From: Paenibacillus sp. PL91
GTDB taxonomy: Bacteria; Bacillota; Bacilli; Paenibacillales; Paenibacillaceae
Assembly: GCF_012935325.2 (NCBI RefSeq)
Contig: NZ_JABBYG020000005.1
Coordinates: forward strand, 394,625 to 458,624
Direction of reading: 5' to 3'
DNA length: 64,000 nucleotides
Below, in pieces: positions 50,630 through 60,710 of the stretch. Under the pieces are notes generated by a model. That model saw only the letters and a program-made list of their open reading frames with translations. It was not told where the DNA came from and did no database searches. A program made the position numbers and the translations under genes. How positions within the stretch are numbered: the first letter of the stretch is position 1; every line of letters starts with the position of its first letter.

Positions 50630-53600
50630 ATGAGGTTCAGCGCAAAGCTGAAGTCTAGCATAGTGATGCTGCTTATATTCGCACTGTACATAAGCAGTTT
50701 TCTGCCAGCTGTCCACATAGAGGCAGCGGCTGAAGAGGAGCCAGGTTTTTTCGAGGATCATTTCAACAGGTCGGTTATTAATGAAAATTGGAATGTAATC
50801 GATGGCAGCTGGGCGACTGCTAACGGCAAAATGACAGCAGAGAGCGGCAGCGGCTCAAAGGCGCTCGTCAAACAGACAGAGGTACAGGATGGAAGCATCG
50901 AAGCAGACATTAGCTTTGCTAATCGAAACGGCGACGCTGGCTTGTTGATCCGTACAGTTAGTGCAGCGCCTGGCGCCGATAATGTACAAGGCTATTATGC
51001 AGGAATTTCCGCGCAAGGAACGGGCAGCGTGTTTCTGGGACGCATGGAAAACAAATGGACCGAGCTGAAGCGCGTGAAGATTGCGGTTGATCCAAGCACG
51101 GTATATCGTTTTAAAGCTACGGCTGAAGGGTCGCAAATCAAGCTTTATGTGAATGGCAATCTCGTATTAGAGCAGACGGATACGACATATACAAAGGGCC
51201 AGGTGGGCGTAAGGCTCTACCAGTCGCTGCCGACATACGACAATATTCAAGTAACTGATCAGCAGCAAATAGATGTATTCACGGACAATTTTGATGCTCC
51301 CCCGCAGGAGATGGCTTTGCCGAACTGGCAAACGATTCAAGGCGAATGGAGGCTGCAAACGGGAGGGATTACGGTTAACAAAGGCGCTAATCAAACACTG
51401 CTTGTGAAAGAAACCTCGTTTAATGATTTTACGGTAGAAACTGATTTGAAGCTGACGCAAGCGGACGGCTCAGCAGGACTCCTGTTTCGGAGCCAGCCCA
51501 GCGAAGCAGGAAAGCTGGTTCAAGGCTACTATGCAGGTCTGCAAGGCGATGGGAACCTCGTTCTCCGCCGCTTAAACGAGGAATGGACCGAACTGAAGGC
51601 GGTCAAAGCTTTGGACATTGTTGCCCCTAACAAGTTTTATCAGCTGAAAGTCGTCACTTATGGCTCTGGCATTAAGATTTATCTGGATGATATGCATAAT
51701 CCGGTGCTGGATTACAGCGACGATAGCGCGCAGAAATTCACTGCGGGAGGCGTGGGGATTTGGGCTGATGAAACACAGCCTCTATTTGACCATTTTATTG
51801 CGAGCGATTATTACGTGCCAGCGGAGTCATTCAAAGAACCGGTAGGAAATAAAGCTCCGCTTCTGCAAACGCCGTTCGTACCGCTTCCACTAGGCTCCGT
51901 GAAGGCTGAGGGCTGGCTGCTTAAGCAGCTTGAGCTTATGAAGGATGGAGCAACCGGCTATGCGGAGGATTTGTACGGCGAGCTTAACACCAATTCCGAA
52001 TGGCTTGGCGGGACAGCGCCTGAATCGAACTGGGAACGCCCCGTTTATTATGTGAAGGGCTTAGTAGCGCTTGCCTACACGCTAGACGACCCGGATCTGA
52101 TCGCCAAGTCGCAAAAATGGGTCAATTGGATGCTGACTAGCCAGCAGGATGATGGCAACTTCGGTCCAGCCAGCGATAATGATTGGTGGCCGCGCATGGT
52201 TGCTATTTATGTGCTGAAGGATTATTACGAGGCGACTAACGATGAGAGGGTCATTCCGTTCCTAACCCACTATTTTCACTATCAGTTAAACAACTTGGAT
52301 AAGCGTCCTCTATTTGATTGGGGACAAATTCGCAGCGGCGACAACTTAAACGTAGTCCTGTGGCTCTATAACCGAACAGGCGACAGCTTCCTGCTTCAAT
52401 TGGCAGAAAAGCTGCATGAGCAAGGCACAGATACGACTGATGTTTTTGCGAACGATAACTTTTTGACAGCCGCTAAGAGCAATGCCGGCAACTTCTATAC
52501 GCAGCATACGGTCAACGTTAACCAATCGATCAAGACACCTGCTATTTATTATCAATTATCGAAAAATGAAGCGGACAAAGATGCCTACCAGGCAGGCGTG
52601 GCGCATCTCAATCAATCCCATAACCAAATTACCGGCATCAATTCCGGTACCGAAATGCTGGCTGGGCTTGCATCGACGCAAGGGGTTGAGCTTTGTGCCA
52701 TCGTTGAACGGATTCATAGCGACGCCGTCACGGCGATGATAACCGGCGATCCGACGATCGGCGATGCGCTTGAGAAGCTTACGTTCAACTCACTACCCGG
52801 TGCGATGAGCAAGGACATCAAGACGCATCAATATTATTCGCTGCCCAATCAAGTGCAGAGCAGCCTGACCGATCATGGCTTTAAGCAAAATTATGATACC
52901 GGCACCGTACAGTCGCCTTATTCGGGGTTTCCTTGCTGCCGCTTCAATATGCATTTGGGCTGGCCTTATTTCGTGAAGGATATGTGGGCGGGCACGGCTG
53001 ATGGAGGGCTTGGCGTCATTGCCTACGGGCCTAGCCGCGTCTCGGCGAAAATCAAAGGCGCCAACGTCACAGTGAAGGAAACGACAAACTATCCGTTCGA
53101 GGACCAAATCCGGTTCACGATCGAAGAAGCGTCTGAAAGCGTTAAGTTCCCGCTTAAGCTGCGTATTCCCGATTGGACGGAAAATGCAACGATTATGGTG
53201 AACGGACAGCCGCAAGATGCGGTGATATCGGGGGAGTATTTCTCCATTGACCGGGAATGGAAGAAGGGGGATACGGTTGTACTGACCGTGCCGATGGAAA
53301 TCAAAACGTCGACATGGGTAAACAACTCCATCGGCATTGAACGCGGACCGCTCGTCTTCTCGCTCAAAATCGAAGAAAACTGGGTGGAGCAATCGAATCC
53401 GGCACCTCAAGTGAGGGAGCCAGGCTTCAAGCAGTATAACATCAATGCTGAATCACCATGGAATTATGGTTTATTGATTGATCGTGACAACCCTGCCGAT
53501 TCCATTGAGGTTATTATGACCGATATGCCGGAAAATCCATTTGTACAGGAGACGACCCCGATTAAGCTCATCGCGAAGGGGAAACGAATCCCGTCATGGG

Positions 53601-54775
53601 GCAAAGCGCCTAATGGCGTGTCGGCAGCGGAGCCGCCTGTCGGTCCTGTTTATTCCGAAGAGCCTACAGAGGAGATTACGCTTGTACCGTTCGGAGCGGA
53701 AAATTTGCGGGTTACCTATTTCCCTGAGGTGACGGGCGATCTAGACGTTCAACCGGCTAAGTATGAGGCTGAGAAGGCTGAGCTGTTCAAGGCAAGCGCT
53801 CGCAGCAATAACATCCACGCTTCCGAAGGCGGCTATGTTGGCGGTATCGATTATGAGGACAGCTATGTTCATTTTAATCAGGTTGAGGTTCCAAAGGCAG
53901 GAGTCTACAAAATGTTCATTTGGTACGCTCAAAACACGAATAACTACCAGCCTGCGACCGCAAAAATGATCATAAATGACAGCGTGGAGCAGACTGTACA
54001 GCTTTCCGGAACGATTAACTGGGGCAGATTTATGGCTACCAGCGTTAACGTTGAGCTTGAGGAGGGAGTCAACTCCATCAAATTTATGCGCGGCTCTGGA
54101 GCAAGTCCCGGCTTCTATGAGCTGGATTATATTGCTTTGGCGGCAGTAAACGGCGCAGCCGCTGGGCCGGAGGAGGAGCCGAAAGCAACGTTGACAGGTG
54201 CTGCAAGCGTAGCGAGCGGACAAAACATCGAGCTTTCTGTTGGCGCTGCCAGTGTCACCGCCAGCGTATATCAGAGCGTTTATGCGCAGGATATGACGGT
54301 ATCCTATGATCCGAGCAAGCTTTCTTTCAAAGGTGCTTCCTCGCTCAGGGAAGGGCTGAATGTGCTTGAGGCAAAAGAGGTTGAACCGGGCAAAATCCGC
54401 ATTCTCGCTTTTGCGCAGGGAGTGGGCTTTACGCCGAACGCGGACTGGCTGAAGCTGACCTTCCAAGCCGCTGCATTAGATTCGGCGGAGTCAACCAGCG
54501 TCACGTTGACGAATGCGAGACTTGCAAACGGCGATGGAGCTGAGCTTGCGCTAAGCGATGCTAAGCACAGCCTGCAAATAACCGCTCGAGCGCCTTCCGG
54601 CGACGTTAACCAGGATGACAAGGTTTCAATAGGCGATCTTGCCATTGTAGCTGCGGCTTATGGCAAAACGAGCGCAGATCCGGATTGGGCACAGTTTAAG
54701 AAGACAGATCTAAATCAAGACGGAAAAGTAGATATTGAGGATCTTGCGATGCTTGCTCGTTTAATAATCGGCTAA
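50630..54775 (+). CDS. Secreted GH127 beta-L-arabinofuranosidase with CBM35, cohesin and dockerin
   Basis: 1,381 residues. Order: signal peptide (about 1-35); two related laminin-G/CBM66-like beta-sandwiches (about 38-209 and 216-396); a GH127 (DUF1680) barrel with its beta domain (about 407-960); a CBM35-like domain (about 1043-1174); a cohesin-like domain (about 1184-1320); a dockerin (about 1323-1381). The GH127 zinc site is complete: Glu687 and Cys689 in VELCAIVE, Cys769-Cys770 in FPCCRFNM. GH127 enzymes remove beta-L-arabinofuranose, as found on hydroxyproline-rich plant glycoproteins. The dockerin has two calcium loops (DVNQDDKVSIGD, DLNQDGKVDIED). GAGGGAGTG precedes the ATG. Confidence 0.88.
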   Translation: MRFSAKLKSSIVMLLIFALYISSFLPAVHIEAAAEEEPGFFEDHFNRSVINENWNVIDGSWATANGKMTAESGSGSKALVKQTEVQDGSIEADISFANRNGDAGLLIRTVSAAPGADNVQGYYAGISAQGTGSVFLGRMENKWTELKRVKIAVDPSTVYRFKATAEGSQIKLYVNGNLVLEQTDTTYTKGQVGVRLYQSLPTYDNIQVTDQQQIDVFTDNFDAPPQEMALPNWQTIQGEWRLQTGGITVNKGANQTLLVKETSFNDFTVETDLKLTQADGSAGLLFRSQPSEAGKLVQGYYAGLQGDGNLVLRRLNEEWTELKAVKALDIVAPNKFYQLKVVTYGSGIKIYLDDMHNPVLDYSDDSAQKFTAGGVGIWADETQPLFDHFIASDYYVPAESFKEPVGNKAPLLQTPFVPLPLGSVKAEGWLLKQLELMKDGATGYAEDLYGELNTNSEWLGGTAPESNWERPVYYVKGLVALAYTLDDPDLIAKSQKWVNWMLTSQQDDGNFGPASDNDWWPRMVAIYVLKDYYEATNDERVIPFLTHYFHYQLNNLDKRPLFDWGQIRSGDNLNVVLWLYNRTGDSFLLQLAEKLHEQGTDTTDVFANDNFLTAAKSNAGNFYTQHTVNVNQSIKTPAIYYQLSKNEADKDAYQAGVAHLNQSHNQITGINSGTEMLAGLASTQGVELCAIVERIHSDAVTAMITGDPTIGDALEKLTFNSLPGAMSKDIKTHQYYSLPNQVQSSLTDHGFKQNYDTGTVQSPYSGFPCCRFNMHLGWPYFVKDMWAGTADGGLGVIAYGPSRVSAKIKGANVTVKETTNYPFEDQIRFTIEEASESVKFPLKLRIPDWTENATIMVNGQPQDAVISGEYFSIDREWKKGDTVVLTVPMEIKTSTWVNNSIGIERGPLVFSLKIEENWVEQSNPAPQVREPGFKQYNINAESPWNYGLLIDRDNPADSIEVIMTDMPENPFVQETTPIKLIAKGKRIPSWGKAPNGVSAAEPPVGPVYSEEPTEEITLVPFGAENLRVTYFPEVTGDLDVQPAKYEAEKAELFKASARSNNIHASEGGYVGGIDYEDSYVHFNQVEVPKAGVYKMFIWYAQNTNNYQPATAKMIINDSVEQTVQLSGTINWGRFMATSVNVELEEGVNSIKFMRGSGASPGFYELDYIALAAVNGAAAGPEEEPKATLTGAASVASGQNIELSVGAASVTASVYQSVYAQDMTVSYDPSKLSFKGASSLREGLNVLEAKEVEPGKIRILAFAQGVGFTPNADWLKLTFQAAALDSAESTSVTLTNARLANGDGAELALSDAKHSLQITARAPSGDVNQDDKVSIGDLAIVAAAYGKTSADPDWAQFKKTDLNQDGKVDIEDLAMLARLIIG

Positions 54776-54784
54776 ATGAACCAT

Positions 54785-54808
54785 GGGGGAAGACACATCA
54801 CTTCCCCC
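54785..54808 (+). terminator. Hairpin between the two dockerin-enzyme genes
   Basis: GGGGGAAG-ACACATCA-CTTCCCCC, perfect 8-bp stem without a T run. More likely a processing or stabilising hairpin than a full stop, so the two genes may share a transcript. Confidence 0.55.
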
Positions 54809-54843
54809 GACCCATTTAATATGAATTATTGGAGGTTCCATAC

Positions 54844-57800
54844 ATGTTGAAGCGAGGCAAAGCAATAAGTATGCTTATCACTTTTTCGATGATATTCAGC
54901 ATAGCGGCTTCTGCTATTTCCTTTGCGCCGCGAGCTGCGGCAGCAGAAGGAGGGGAAGCGGCACCGTACCATGGTCTGAAAGCCGAGTATTATACGGCCG
55001 GAGGGCCTCCCAATTATACTTTCGATACCTTTAAGGGTACCGGCTACGATCCGAATCTGGACATTTCTAATCTAGAGCCGTCGATCAAAATGTACACGGG
55101 GCAGGAAAACCGCGTCGGGATTAGATGGACGGGATTTATCCAGCCTGAATATACGGAGAATTATACGTTTTATATTACTGGAGACAATGGCTTCCGGTTA
55201 TGGATTGACAATAAGCTGACGATCGATCACTGGGTCGCGGACTGGGATAAAGAACAAACCTCGCAGCCGGTCGCTTTAGCTGCCGGCCAGAAATACAGCA
55301 TTAAGCTGGAGCTGTTCGAGGATAATGGCGGCTCGAATGTGCATATGCGCTGGGCAAGCCCAAGCGTAGCGAAGGAAGCGGTCCCGACGCAGGCTTTTTA
55401 TTTGCCGGAAGGCTTTGCGCCTGGCGGCACGGTTTCGGAGGATGGGCTGCAAATCGAGCTTCCCTTCGACTCCTCATTAAAGCCGGTTACAGCGGAGTTT
55501 ATCAATCATTTTAAAGTAAATATCGCAACAGGAAGCTTGTCTCTTGTTTCTGCAGCGTTGAAGGAAGGCAACGATAAGGTCGTTGTCGTTAGGCTTCAAG
55601 AGCCGCTTTATTCCAAGGATGTGGGCAATGTCAAAGCCATCTATGACGGGAAGGGCGGTCTAGAGACGCTGGTGGGCGAGGTAGTAGCAGGCTTCGATAA
55701 GCCATTGCTGAATGGCTCGAAATATCAAATCATGTCTCCATGGGCGGACGATGTGGATAAAGCAAATGTGCTACCAGAGTACCCAAGACCGCAATTGGCG
55801 CGCGCGGACTGGGTTAATCTGAACGGCGAGTGGGAGTTCCAAGCGGCTAAGAAGGATGAGGCAGTTCCAGCAGGCCTTGCGCTGAAAGAAAAGATTCTTG
55901 TACCCTTCGCAGCAGAGGCGAAGCTCTCGGGCATTAACCGTGTGGAGGATTTGATGTGGTATAAGCGCACGTTTACCATACCCGAAAACTGGGACGGACA
56001 GCGCGTAAAACTTAATTTTGGCGCGGTAGACTATTTGGCAACGGTATATGTGAATGGGCAATCGGTAGGCAGCCATAAGGGCGGCTACACGTCCTTTAGC
56101 TTTGACATTACCGATTACCTGGTGGCAGGCGACAATGAGCTTATTGTCCATGTGCTAGACGAAACGGATATGGGAGCAGACCAAGCTGTCGGCAAGCAAA
56201 CCGTTAAGAAGCTCGGAGGCATTTGGTATACTTCCGTATCCGGCATTTGGCAGACGGTATGGCTGGAACCGGTAGCGGATGCGCATATCGACAAGCTGGA
56301 CATGGCGACGGATATTCATACGGATGAATTGAAGCTGAACGTTGCGGGCAGCGGCATCCAAGGTCAAACCGTTGAAGCTGTGGCGCTGTCAAACGGCGAA
56401 GTCGTCGGAACAGCTTCGGGCGCAGTAGGCTCGGAGATTGTAGTTCCAGTACCTAACGCAAGACTATGGTCGCCCGATGATCCGTTCCTCTATGATTTGA
56501 AGGTTTACTTGAAGGATGGATCAACAACAGTAGACGAGGTAACGAGCTACTTCGGTATGAGAGAAATTAAGCTAGGCAAAGTAGATGGCGTTACTCGTCC
56601 GCTCTTGAATGGAAGTTTTGTGTTCCAAATGGGACCGCTCGATCAAGGGTTCTGGCCGGACGGCATCTATACGGCACCTACGGATGAAGCTTTAAAATTC
56701 GATATTGAAGCCGTCAAGCGCGTTGGCATGAATACGATCCGCAAGCATATTAAGGTAGAGCCCGCCCGCTGGTATTATTGGGCGGATAAGCTCGGCGTGC
56801 TCGTATGGCAGGATATGCCGAGCCTGGAGGATCGCCAAGGCAATAAAGGCGCAGATATTACGCAAGCGACGAAGACGCAGTGGTTTAAAGAATACAAGGA
56901 AATGGTTGACCAGCTGCGCAGCGTGACATCCATTATCGTATGGACTGTATTTAATGAAGGCTGGGGCCAATTCGACCAAGGCGGTCAGCAGACTAGGGAC
57001 GCTACGACTTATGTAAAAGGACTCGACGCGACGCGTCTCGTAAACAGCACGAGCGGCTGGTGGGATGCCGGAGCGGGCGATCTGCTCGATATGCACAGAT
57101 ACCCTGACCCTGGCGCGCCGAACGCAAGCGATACAAGAGCTGCGGTGCTTGGGGAATACGGCGGTCTAGGCTTGCATGTGCCTGGGCATGAATGGAGTCC
57201 GCTCGTTTTCTCCTATCAATTAATGGACAGCAAGGAACAGCTTACTTCCACTTACGTCAATTATATTAATAGGTTGAAGCAACTGAAGGAAGGTGGCCTA
57301 AGCGCTGCCATTTATACGCAAATTACAGATGTGGAGTATGAAATTAACGGTTTGCTATCCTACGACCGCAAGGTTGAGAAAATGGACTTTGACCGTATTG
57401 CGGCCGCCCATCGCGAGCTTATCGGCACAGTGACCCAAACAGATCTGCTAGCTGAAATCGCGAAAGCGGAGGCTATGGTCGGTCAGGCGAAAATCGGCAT
57501 AGGCGCCGGGGAGTATACCCAGCCAGTCGTCGATGCTTTTAACGCTGTTCTTGATGCAGCGCAGGAGGTTGCCGAGAACGCAAACGCTCTGGCTGCGGAT
57601 ATCCAGAATGCATTGAAGTCGCTGCAAAGCGCGCGAGAGCAGCTTTTTGCCCGCGTAAACGATCCGATTCCAACGGGCTCGGATGTAGACGGGTTTGATG
57701 CTGCGGAGCTGAATGGAGCATGGTCGATTTTTAAGGCGGATAACAGCAAATGGTCATTAACGCGTAAACCGGGCTTTCTCAGCCTAGATACGTCCGCTGG

Positions 57801-59340
57801 CGATACGTTCCAAGGCACTAATAGTTTGCCAAACATATTCCTTAAGGACGCGCCTGCCGGCGACTTTGTGATTACGACTAAAGTGGAGGCGCCCGTAAGC
57901 AAAAACTATCAGCAGGCAGGTCTCTTCCTTTGGCAAAATGAAGACAATTACGTGAAGCTAGGCCATGTATGGGATACAGACGGGTCAACAGGGAAAAGTC
58001 TAGAGACCGCATACGAGAAAAATGCGGCTTATGTAAAAGCGGCAAATATGGCCAAACATCCAGGCTTTGACACTTCTTACTTGCAGATCCGCAAGGTTGG
58101 CAATGTCGTTTCCACGTTTTATTGGGATGGAGGCGCTTGGAAGGCTGCAGCTGATCCGATGGCCGTCAATTTAAGCAATCTAAAAATCGGATTCTACGGA
58201 TTATCCTCTGGGGATAAAACCTCTATTCAAGCCAATTTTGATTATTTCTCAGCTGGCCCGGTGCAGGCGTCAGATAAAGCAGCGCTTCAAGCTGCGGTTG
58301 CAGCCGCGGAGGCACAGCATAGCGCAGCGGCTGCAGGAACGGAGCCGGGACAATATCCGCAGGCTGCGAAGGATGCTTTCGGAGCAGCAATTGAAGCGGC
58401 AAAAGTCGTTGCAGCTAACGCTGCTGCAGATCAAGCGGCCGTAGATGCAGCCTTAGCCGCGCTGAGTCAAGCAGCAGCAGCATTTGCAGCTGCAGTCATA
58501 CCGACTGCTCCTGTAGAGCCGTCAGCATCGATCGCTGGCCCAGCACACGTAAAAGCAGGGCAATCCTTTGATCTAACGGTTGGCTTGTCGAATATTTCAG
58601 CAGAGAACTATCAAACGCTTTATGCGCAAATTTTAACGATTAGCTTCAATCCTAACCAGCTGGCGTTGTCGGAGGCTGTTTCCTTGAAGGAGGGCTTTGG
58701 CATTTTAGAGCAGCATGTTGTGGAGCCTGGCAAGGTTCGCGTTATTGCGGCGGGCCAAGGCAGCAGCATCGCAGCTAATACGGAATGGTTGAAGCTTACC
58801 TTCCTCGCCAGCGTAACAGGTGCGCCTGTCCGCGCGGATGTATCCGTCAGCGGCATTGAAGTCGCTAACAGCATAGGGGAAGAGCTTGCCGTAAATGGTG
58901 CAGCACATACGGTGCAAATTAGCGCGCAAGTAGACTTGACCGCACTGAACGAGGCTATTGCAGCAGCGGAAGCCATCTTCAACGGAGCGGTAGTAGGCAC
59001 ACAGCCTGGTCAATATCCAGCTGCAGCCAAATCGGCATTAGGCGCAGCAATTGCAAAAGCAAAAGAGGTTGCGGTTAACCCGAATGCAACCGACATGCAA
59101 GTAAGCGAAGCAATCGCAACGCTGAACGCAGCCGTGACCGCCTTCCAAGCGTCAGTCTTGTCAGGCGATATTAATAACGATCAAAAGACAACAATCGGCG
59201 ATCTTGGCATTGTGGCGGCTGCTTACGGTAAAACAAGCGCAGATCCGAACTGGTCGCAATATAAGAAATCCGATCTGAATGCCGATGGCAAAGTCGACAT
59301 TGAAGATATTGCGATGCTTGCGAGATGGATTCTTGGGTAA
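54844..59340 (+). CDS. Secreted GH2 glycosidase with PA14, FIVAR, cohesin and dockerin modules
   Basis: 1,498 residues. Order: signal peptide; PA14 (about 41-189); a beta domain (about 198-296); GH2 (about 297-859); FIVAR 1 (about 865-945); a DUF1349-like beta-sandwich (about 948-1138); FIVAR 2 (about 1140-1219); cohesin-like (about 1223-1362); FIVAR 3 (about 1364-1439); dockerin (about 1441-1498). GH2 acid/base Glu705 in WTVFNEGWG and nucleophile Glu771 in VLGEYGG. The sugar specificity cannot be read; galactosidase or arabinosidase fits the context. Dockerin loops are DINNDQKTTIGD and DLNADGKVDIED. FIVAR-dockerin and cohesin modules in glycosidases are known from Clostridium perfringens. 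ATG 54844 follows GGAGG at 8 bases. Confidence 0.88.
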   Translation: MLKRGKAISMLITFSMIFSIAASAISFAPRAAAAEGGEAAPYHGLKAEYYTAGGPPNYTFDTFKGTGYDPNLDISNLEPSIKMYTGQENRVGIRWTGFIQPEYTENYTFYITGDNGFRLWIDNKLTIDHWVADWDKEQTSQPVALAAGQKYSIKLELFEDNGGSNVHMRWASPSVAKEAVPTQAFYLPEGFAPGGTVSEDGLQIELPFDSSLKPVTAEFINHFKVNIATGSLSLVSAALKEGNDKVVVVRLQEPLYSKDVGNVKAIYDGKGGLETLVGEVVAGFDKPLLNGSKYQIMSPWADDVDKANVLPEYPRPQLARADWVNLNGEWEFQAAKKDEAVPAGLALKEKILVPFAAEAKLSGINRVEDLMWYKRTFTIPENWDGQRVKLNFGAVDYLATVYVNGQSVGSHKGGYTSFSFDITDYLVAGDNELIVHVLDETDMGADQAVGKQTVKKLGGIWYTSVSGIWQTVWLEPVADAHIDKLDMATDIHTDELKLNVAGSGIQGQTVEAVALSNGEVVGTASGAVGSEIVVPVPNARLWSPDDPFLYDLKVYLKDGSTTVDEVTSYFGMREIKLGKVDGVTRPLLNGSFVFQMGPLDQGFWPDGIYTAPTDEALKFDIEAVKRVGMNTIRKHIKVEPARWYYWADKLGVLVWQDMPSLEDRQGNKGADITQATKTQWFKEYKEMVDQLRSVTSIIVWTVFNEGWGQFDQGGQQTRDATTYVKGLDATRLVNSTSGWWDAGAGDLLDMHRYPDPGAPNASDTRAAVLGEYGGLGLHVPGHEWSPLVFSYQLMDSKEQLTSTYVNYINRLKQLKEGGLSAAIYTQITDVEYEINGLLSYDRKVEKMDFDRIAAAHRELIGTVTQTDLLAEIAKAEAMVGQAKIGIGAGEYTQPVVDAFNAVLDAAQEVAENANALAADIQNALKSLQSAREQLFARVNDPIPTGSDVDGFDAAELNGAWSIFKADNSKWSLTRKPGFLSLDTSAGDTFQGTNSLPNIFLKDAPAGDFVITTKVEAPVSKNYQQAGLFLWQNEDNYVKLGHVWDTDGSTGKSLETAYEKNAAYVKAANMAKHPGFDTSYLQIRKVGNVVSTFYWDGGAWKAAADPMAVNLSNLKIGFYGLSSGDKTSIQANFDYFSAGPVQASDKAALQAAVAAAEAQHSAAAAGTEPGQYPQAAKDAFGAAIEAAKVVAANAAADQAAVDAALAALSQAAAAFAAAVIPTAPVEPSASIAGPAHVKAGQSFDLTVGLSNISAENYQTLYAQILTISFNPNQLALSEAVSLKEGFGILEQHVVEPGKVRVIAAGQGSSIAANTEWLKLTFLASVTGAPVRADVSVSGIEVANSIGEELAVNGAAHTVQISAQVDLTALNEAIAAAEAIFNGAVVGTQPGQYPAAAKSALGAAIAKAKEVAVNPNATDMQVSEAIATLNAAVTAFQASVLSGDINNDQKTTIGDLGIVAAAYGKTSADPNWSQYKKSDLNADGKVDIEDIAMLARWILG

Positions 59341-59369
59341 AGCGGACGTTAACGCAAGGTAACAAAAAG

Positions 59370-59407
59370 GGTGACCAGAGCCAAATGGCTTCTGGTCACC
59401 TTTTTTT
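59370..59407. terminator. Terminator shared by the GH2 and GH4 genes
   Basis: GGTGACCAGA-GCC / GGC-T-TCTGGTCACC stem with flanking A run (left) and T run (right); works for both convergent genes. Confidence 0.9.
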
Positions 59408-59411
59408 CTCG

Positions 59412-60710
59412 TTATTTGTAGCTAGGGAGCCAGCTGCCATGCGCATCGATGAGCTCGTCGCAGAGCGATACGATATCATCCATAGACAGCTCAGCTGATG
59501 TATGCGGATCGAGCAGGGCAGCGTGATAAATATGATCGCGCTTGCCTGTGATCGCAGCTTCGATGGTCAGCAGCTGCGTGTTGATGTTCGTGCGGTTCAG
59601 CGCAGCGAGCTGCGGAGGCAGGTCGCCTACATAGGTTGGCGTAACGCCATTTGCATCGACCAAGCAAGGCACTTCTACGCATGCTTCCTTCGGCAAGTTT
59701 GTAATCAAGCCGGTATTCATCACATTGCCGCCGATCTTGAACGGATTGTTCGTTTCAATCGCTTCCAAAATGTAAGAAGCATACTCATGGCTGCGGCAAT
59801 GCTCGAGATTGCGATCGTTGACTAGCGATTCGCGCATCGTCTTCCAGCCCGCAATCTGGTTCACGCAGCGGCGCGGATATTCATCGAGCGGAATATTGAA
59901 CCGTTCGATAAGCTCCGGGTAGTTGCGCTTGATGAAGTACGGATGATATTCGGCGTTATGCTCGGATGATTCCGTAATATAATAGCCGAATTTCAGCATC
60001 AGCTCGTAGCGCACCATATCATTATGCTGTTCCTTTTGCTTCTCAGCCGCACGGCGTTTAATTTCCGGATAGAGATCGACGCCGTCCTTGCTTGCTTCAA
60101 GCAGCCATGCCATATGGTTGATGCCCGCAATTTTGTATTTAACGCCTGTTGGATCTAGATCCAAATGCTCGAACAGATGCGGCACGCATACTTGCACGCT
60201 GTGGCATAGGCCGACGGTTCGCACGCCGCCGTACGTATTCATCACGTTTGTGAGAACAGCCATCGGATTCGTGTAGTTCAGGAACAGCGCGTCCGGACAT
60301 ACCTCGTTAATATCACGTGCAAAATCGAGCATAACGGGTATCGTGCGCAAATTGCGGAAAATGCCCCCGATCCCAACGGTATCGGCGATCGTTTGGCGCA
60401 GGCCGTATTTTTTTGGAATTTCAAAATCGGTAATGGTGCACGGATCGTAGCCGCCTACTTGGATCGCGTTCACGATATATTTAGCACCGCGAAGCGCTTC
60501 TTTACGGTCGGAAAAAGCTTTGATTTGGCAAGTGCTTCCGCTCGTTTGCTTTAGATTGAGCAGCATTTGCTCGGAATCATGCAGACGTTCGGCGTCAATA
60601 TCGAATAAAGCGATTTCAAAACCTTGAAGCGCTGGGGTTTGCATGACGTCGCCGAGAATATTTTTGGCAAATACAGAGCTGCCTGCGCCAATAAATGTAA
60701 TTTTAGACAT
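59412..60710 (-). CDS. melA: GH4 alpha-galactosidase (NAD+ and Mn2+ dependent)
   Basis: 432 residues. Rossmann NAD motif FIGAGSSVFAKNIL at the N-terminus; metal ligands Cys169 in LCHSVQ and His199 in GINHMAW. The CHSV motif is the one that marks alpha-galactosidases within GH4 (as opposed to CNIP or CHG types). It works in the cytosol through an oxidation-elimination mechanism and needs NAD and Mn2+. It is divergent from an AraC regulator, which probably controls it. Galactomannan and raffinose-type sugars are possible substrates, tying it to the mannan locus. Confidence 0.93.
   Translation of the reverse strand: MSKITFIGAGSSVFAKNILGDVMQTPALQGFEIALFDIDAERLHDSEQMLLNLKQTSGSTCQIKAFSDRKEALRGAKYIVNAIQVGGYDPCTITDFEIPKKYGLRQTIADTVGIGGIFRNLRTIPVMLDFARDINEVCPDALFLNYTNPMAVLTNVMNTYGGVRTVGLCHSVQVCVPHLFEHLDLDPTGVKYKIAGINHMAWLLEASKDGVDLYPEIKRRAAEKQKEQHNDMVRYELMLKFGYYITESSEHNAEYHPYFIKRNYPELIERFNIPLDEYPRRCVNQIAGWKTMRESLVNDRNLEHCRSHEYASYILEAIETNNPFKIGGNVMNTGLITNLPKEACVEVPCLVDANGVTPTYVGDLPPQLAALNRTNINTQLLTIEAAITGKRDHIYHAALLDPHTSAELSMDDIVSLCDELIDAHGSWLPSYK

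Noticed and set aside
53741..54466. 241-residue minus-strand frame
   Set aside because: It lies opposite the CBM35 and cohesin region of the GH127 gene; a shadow without domain or start site.
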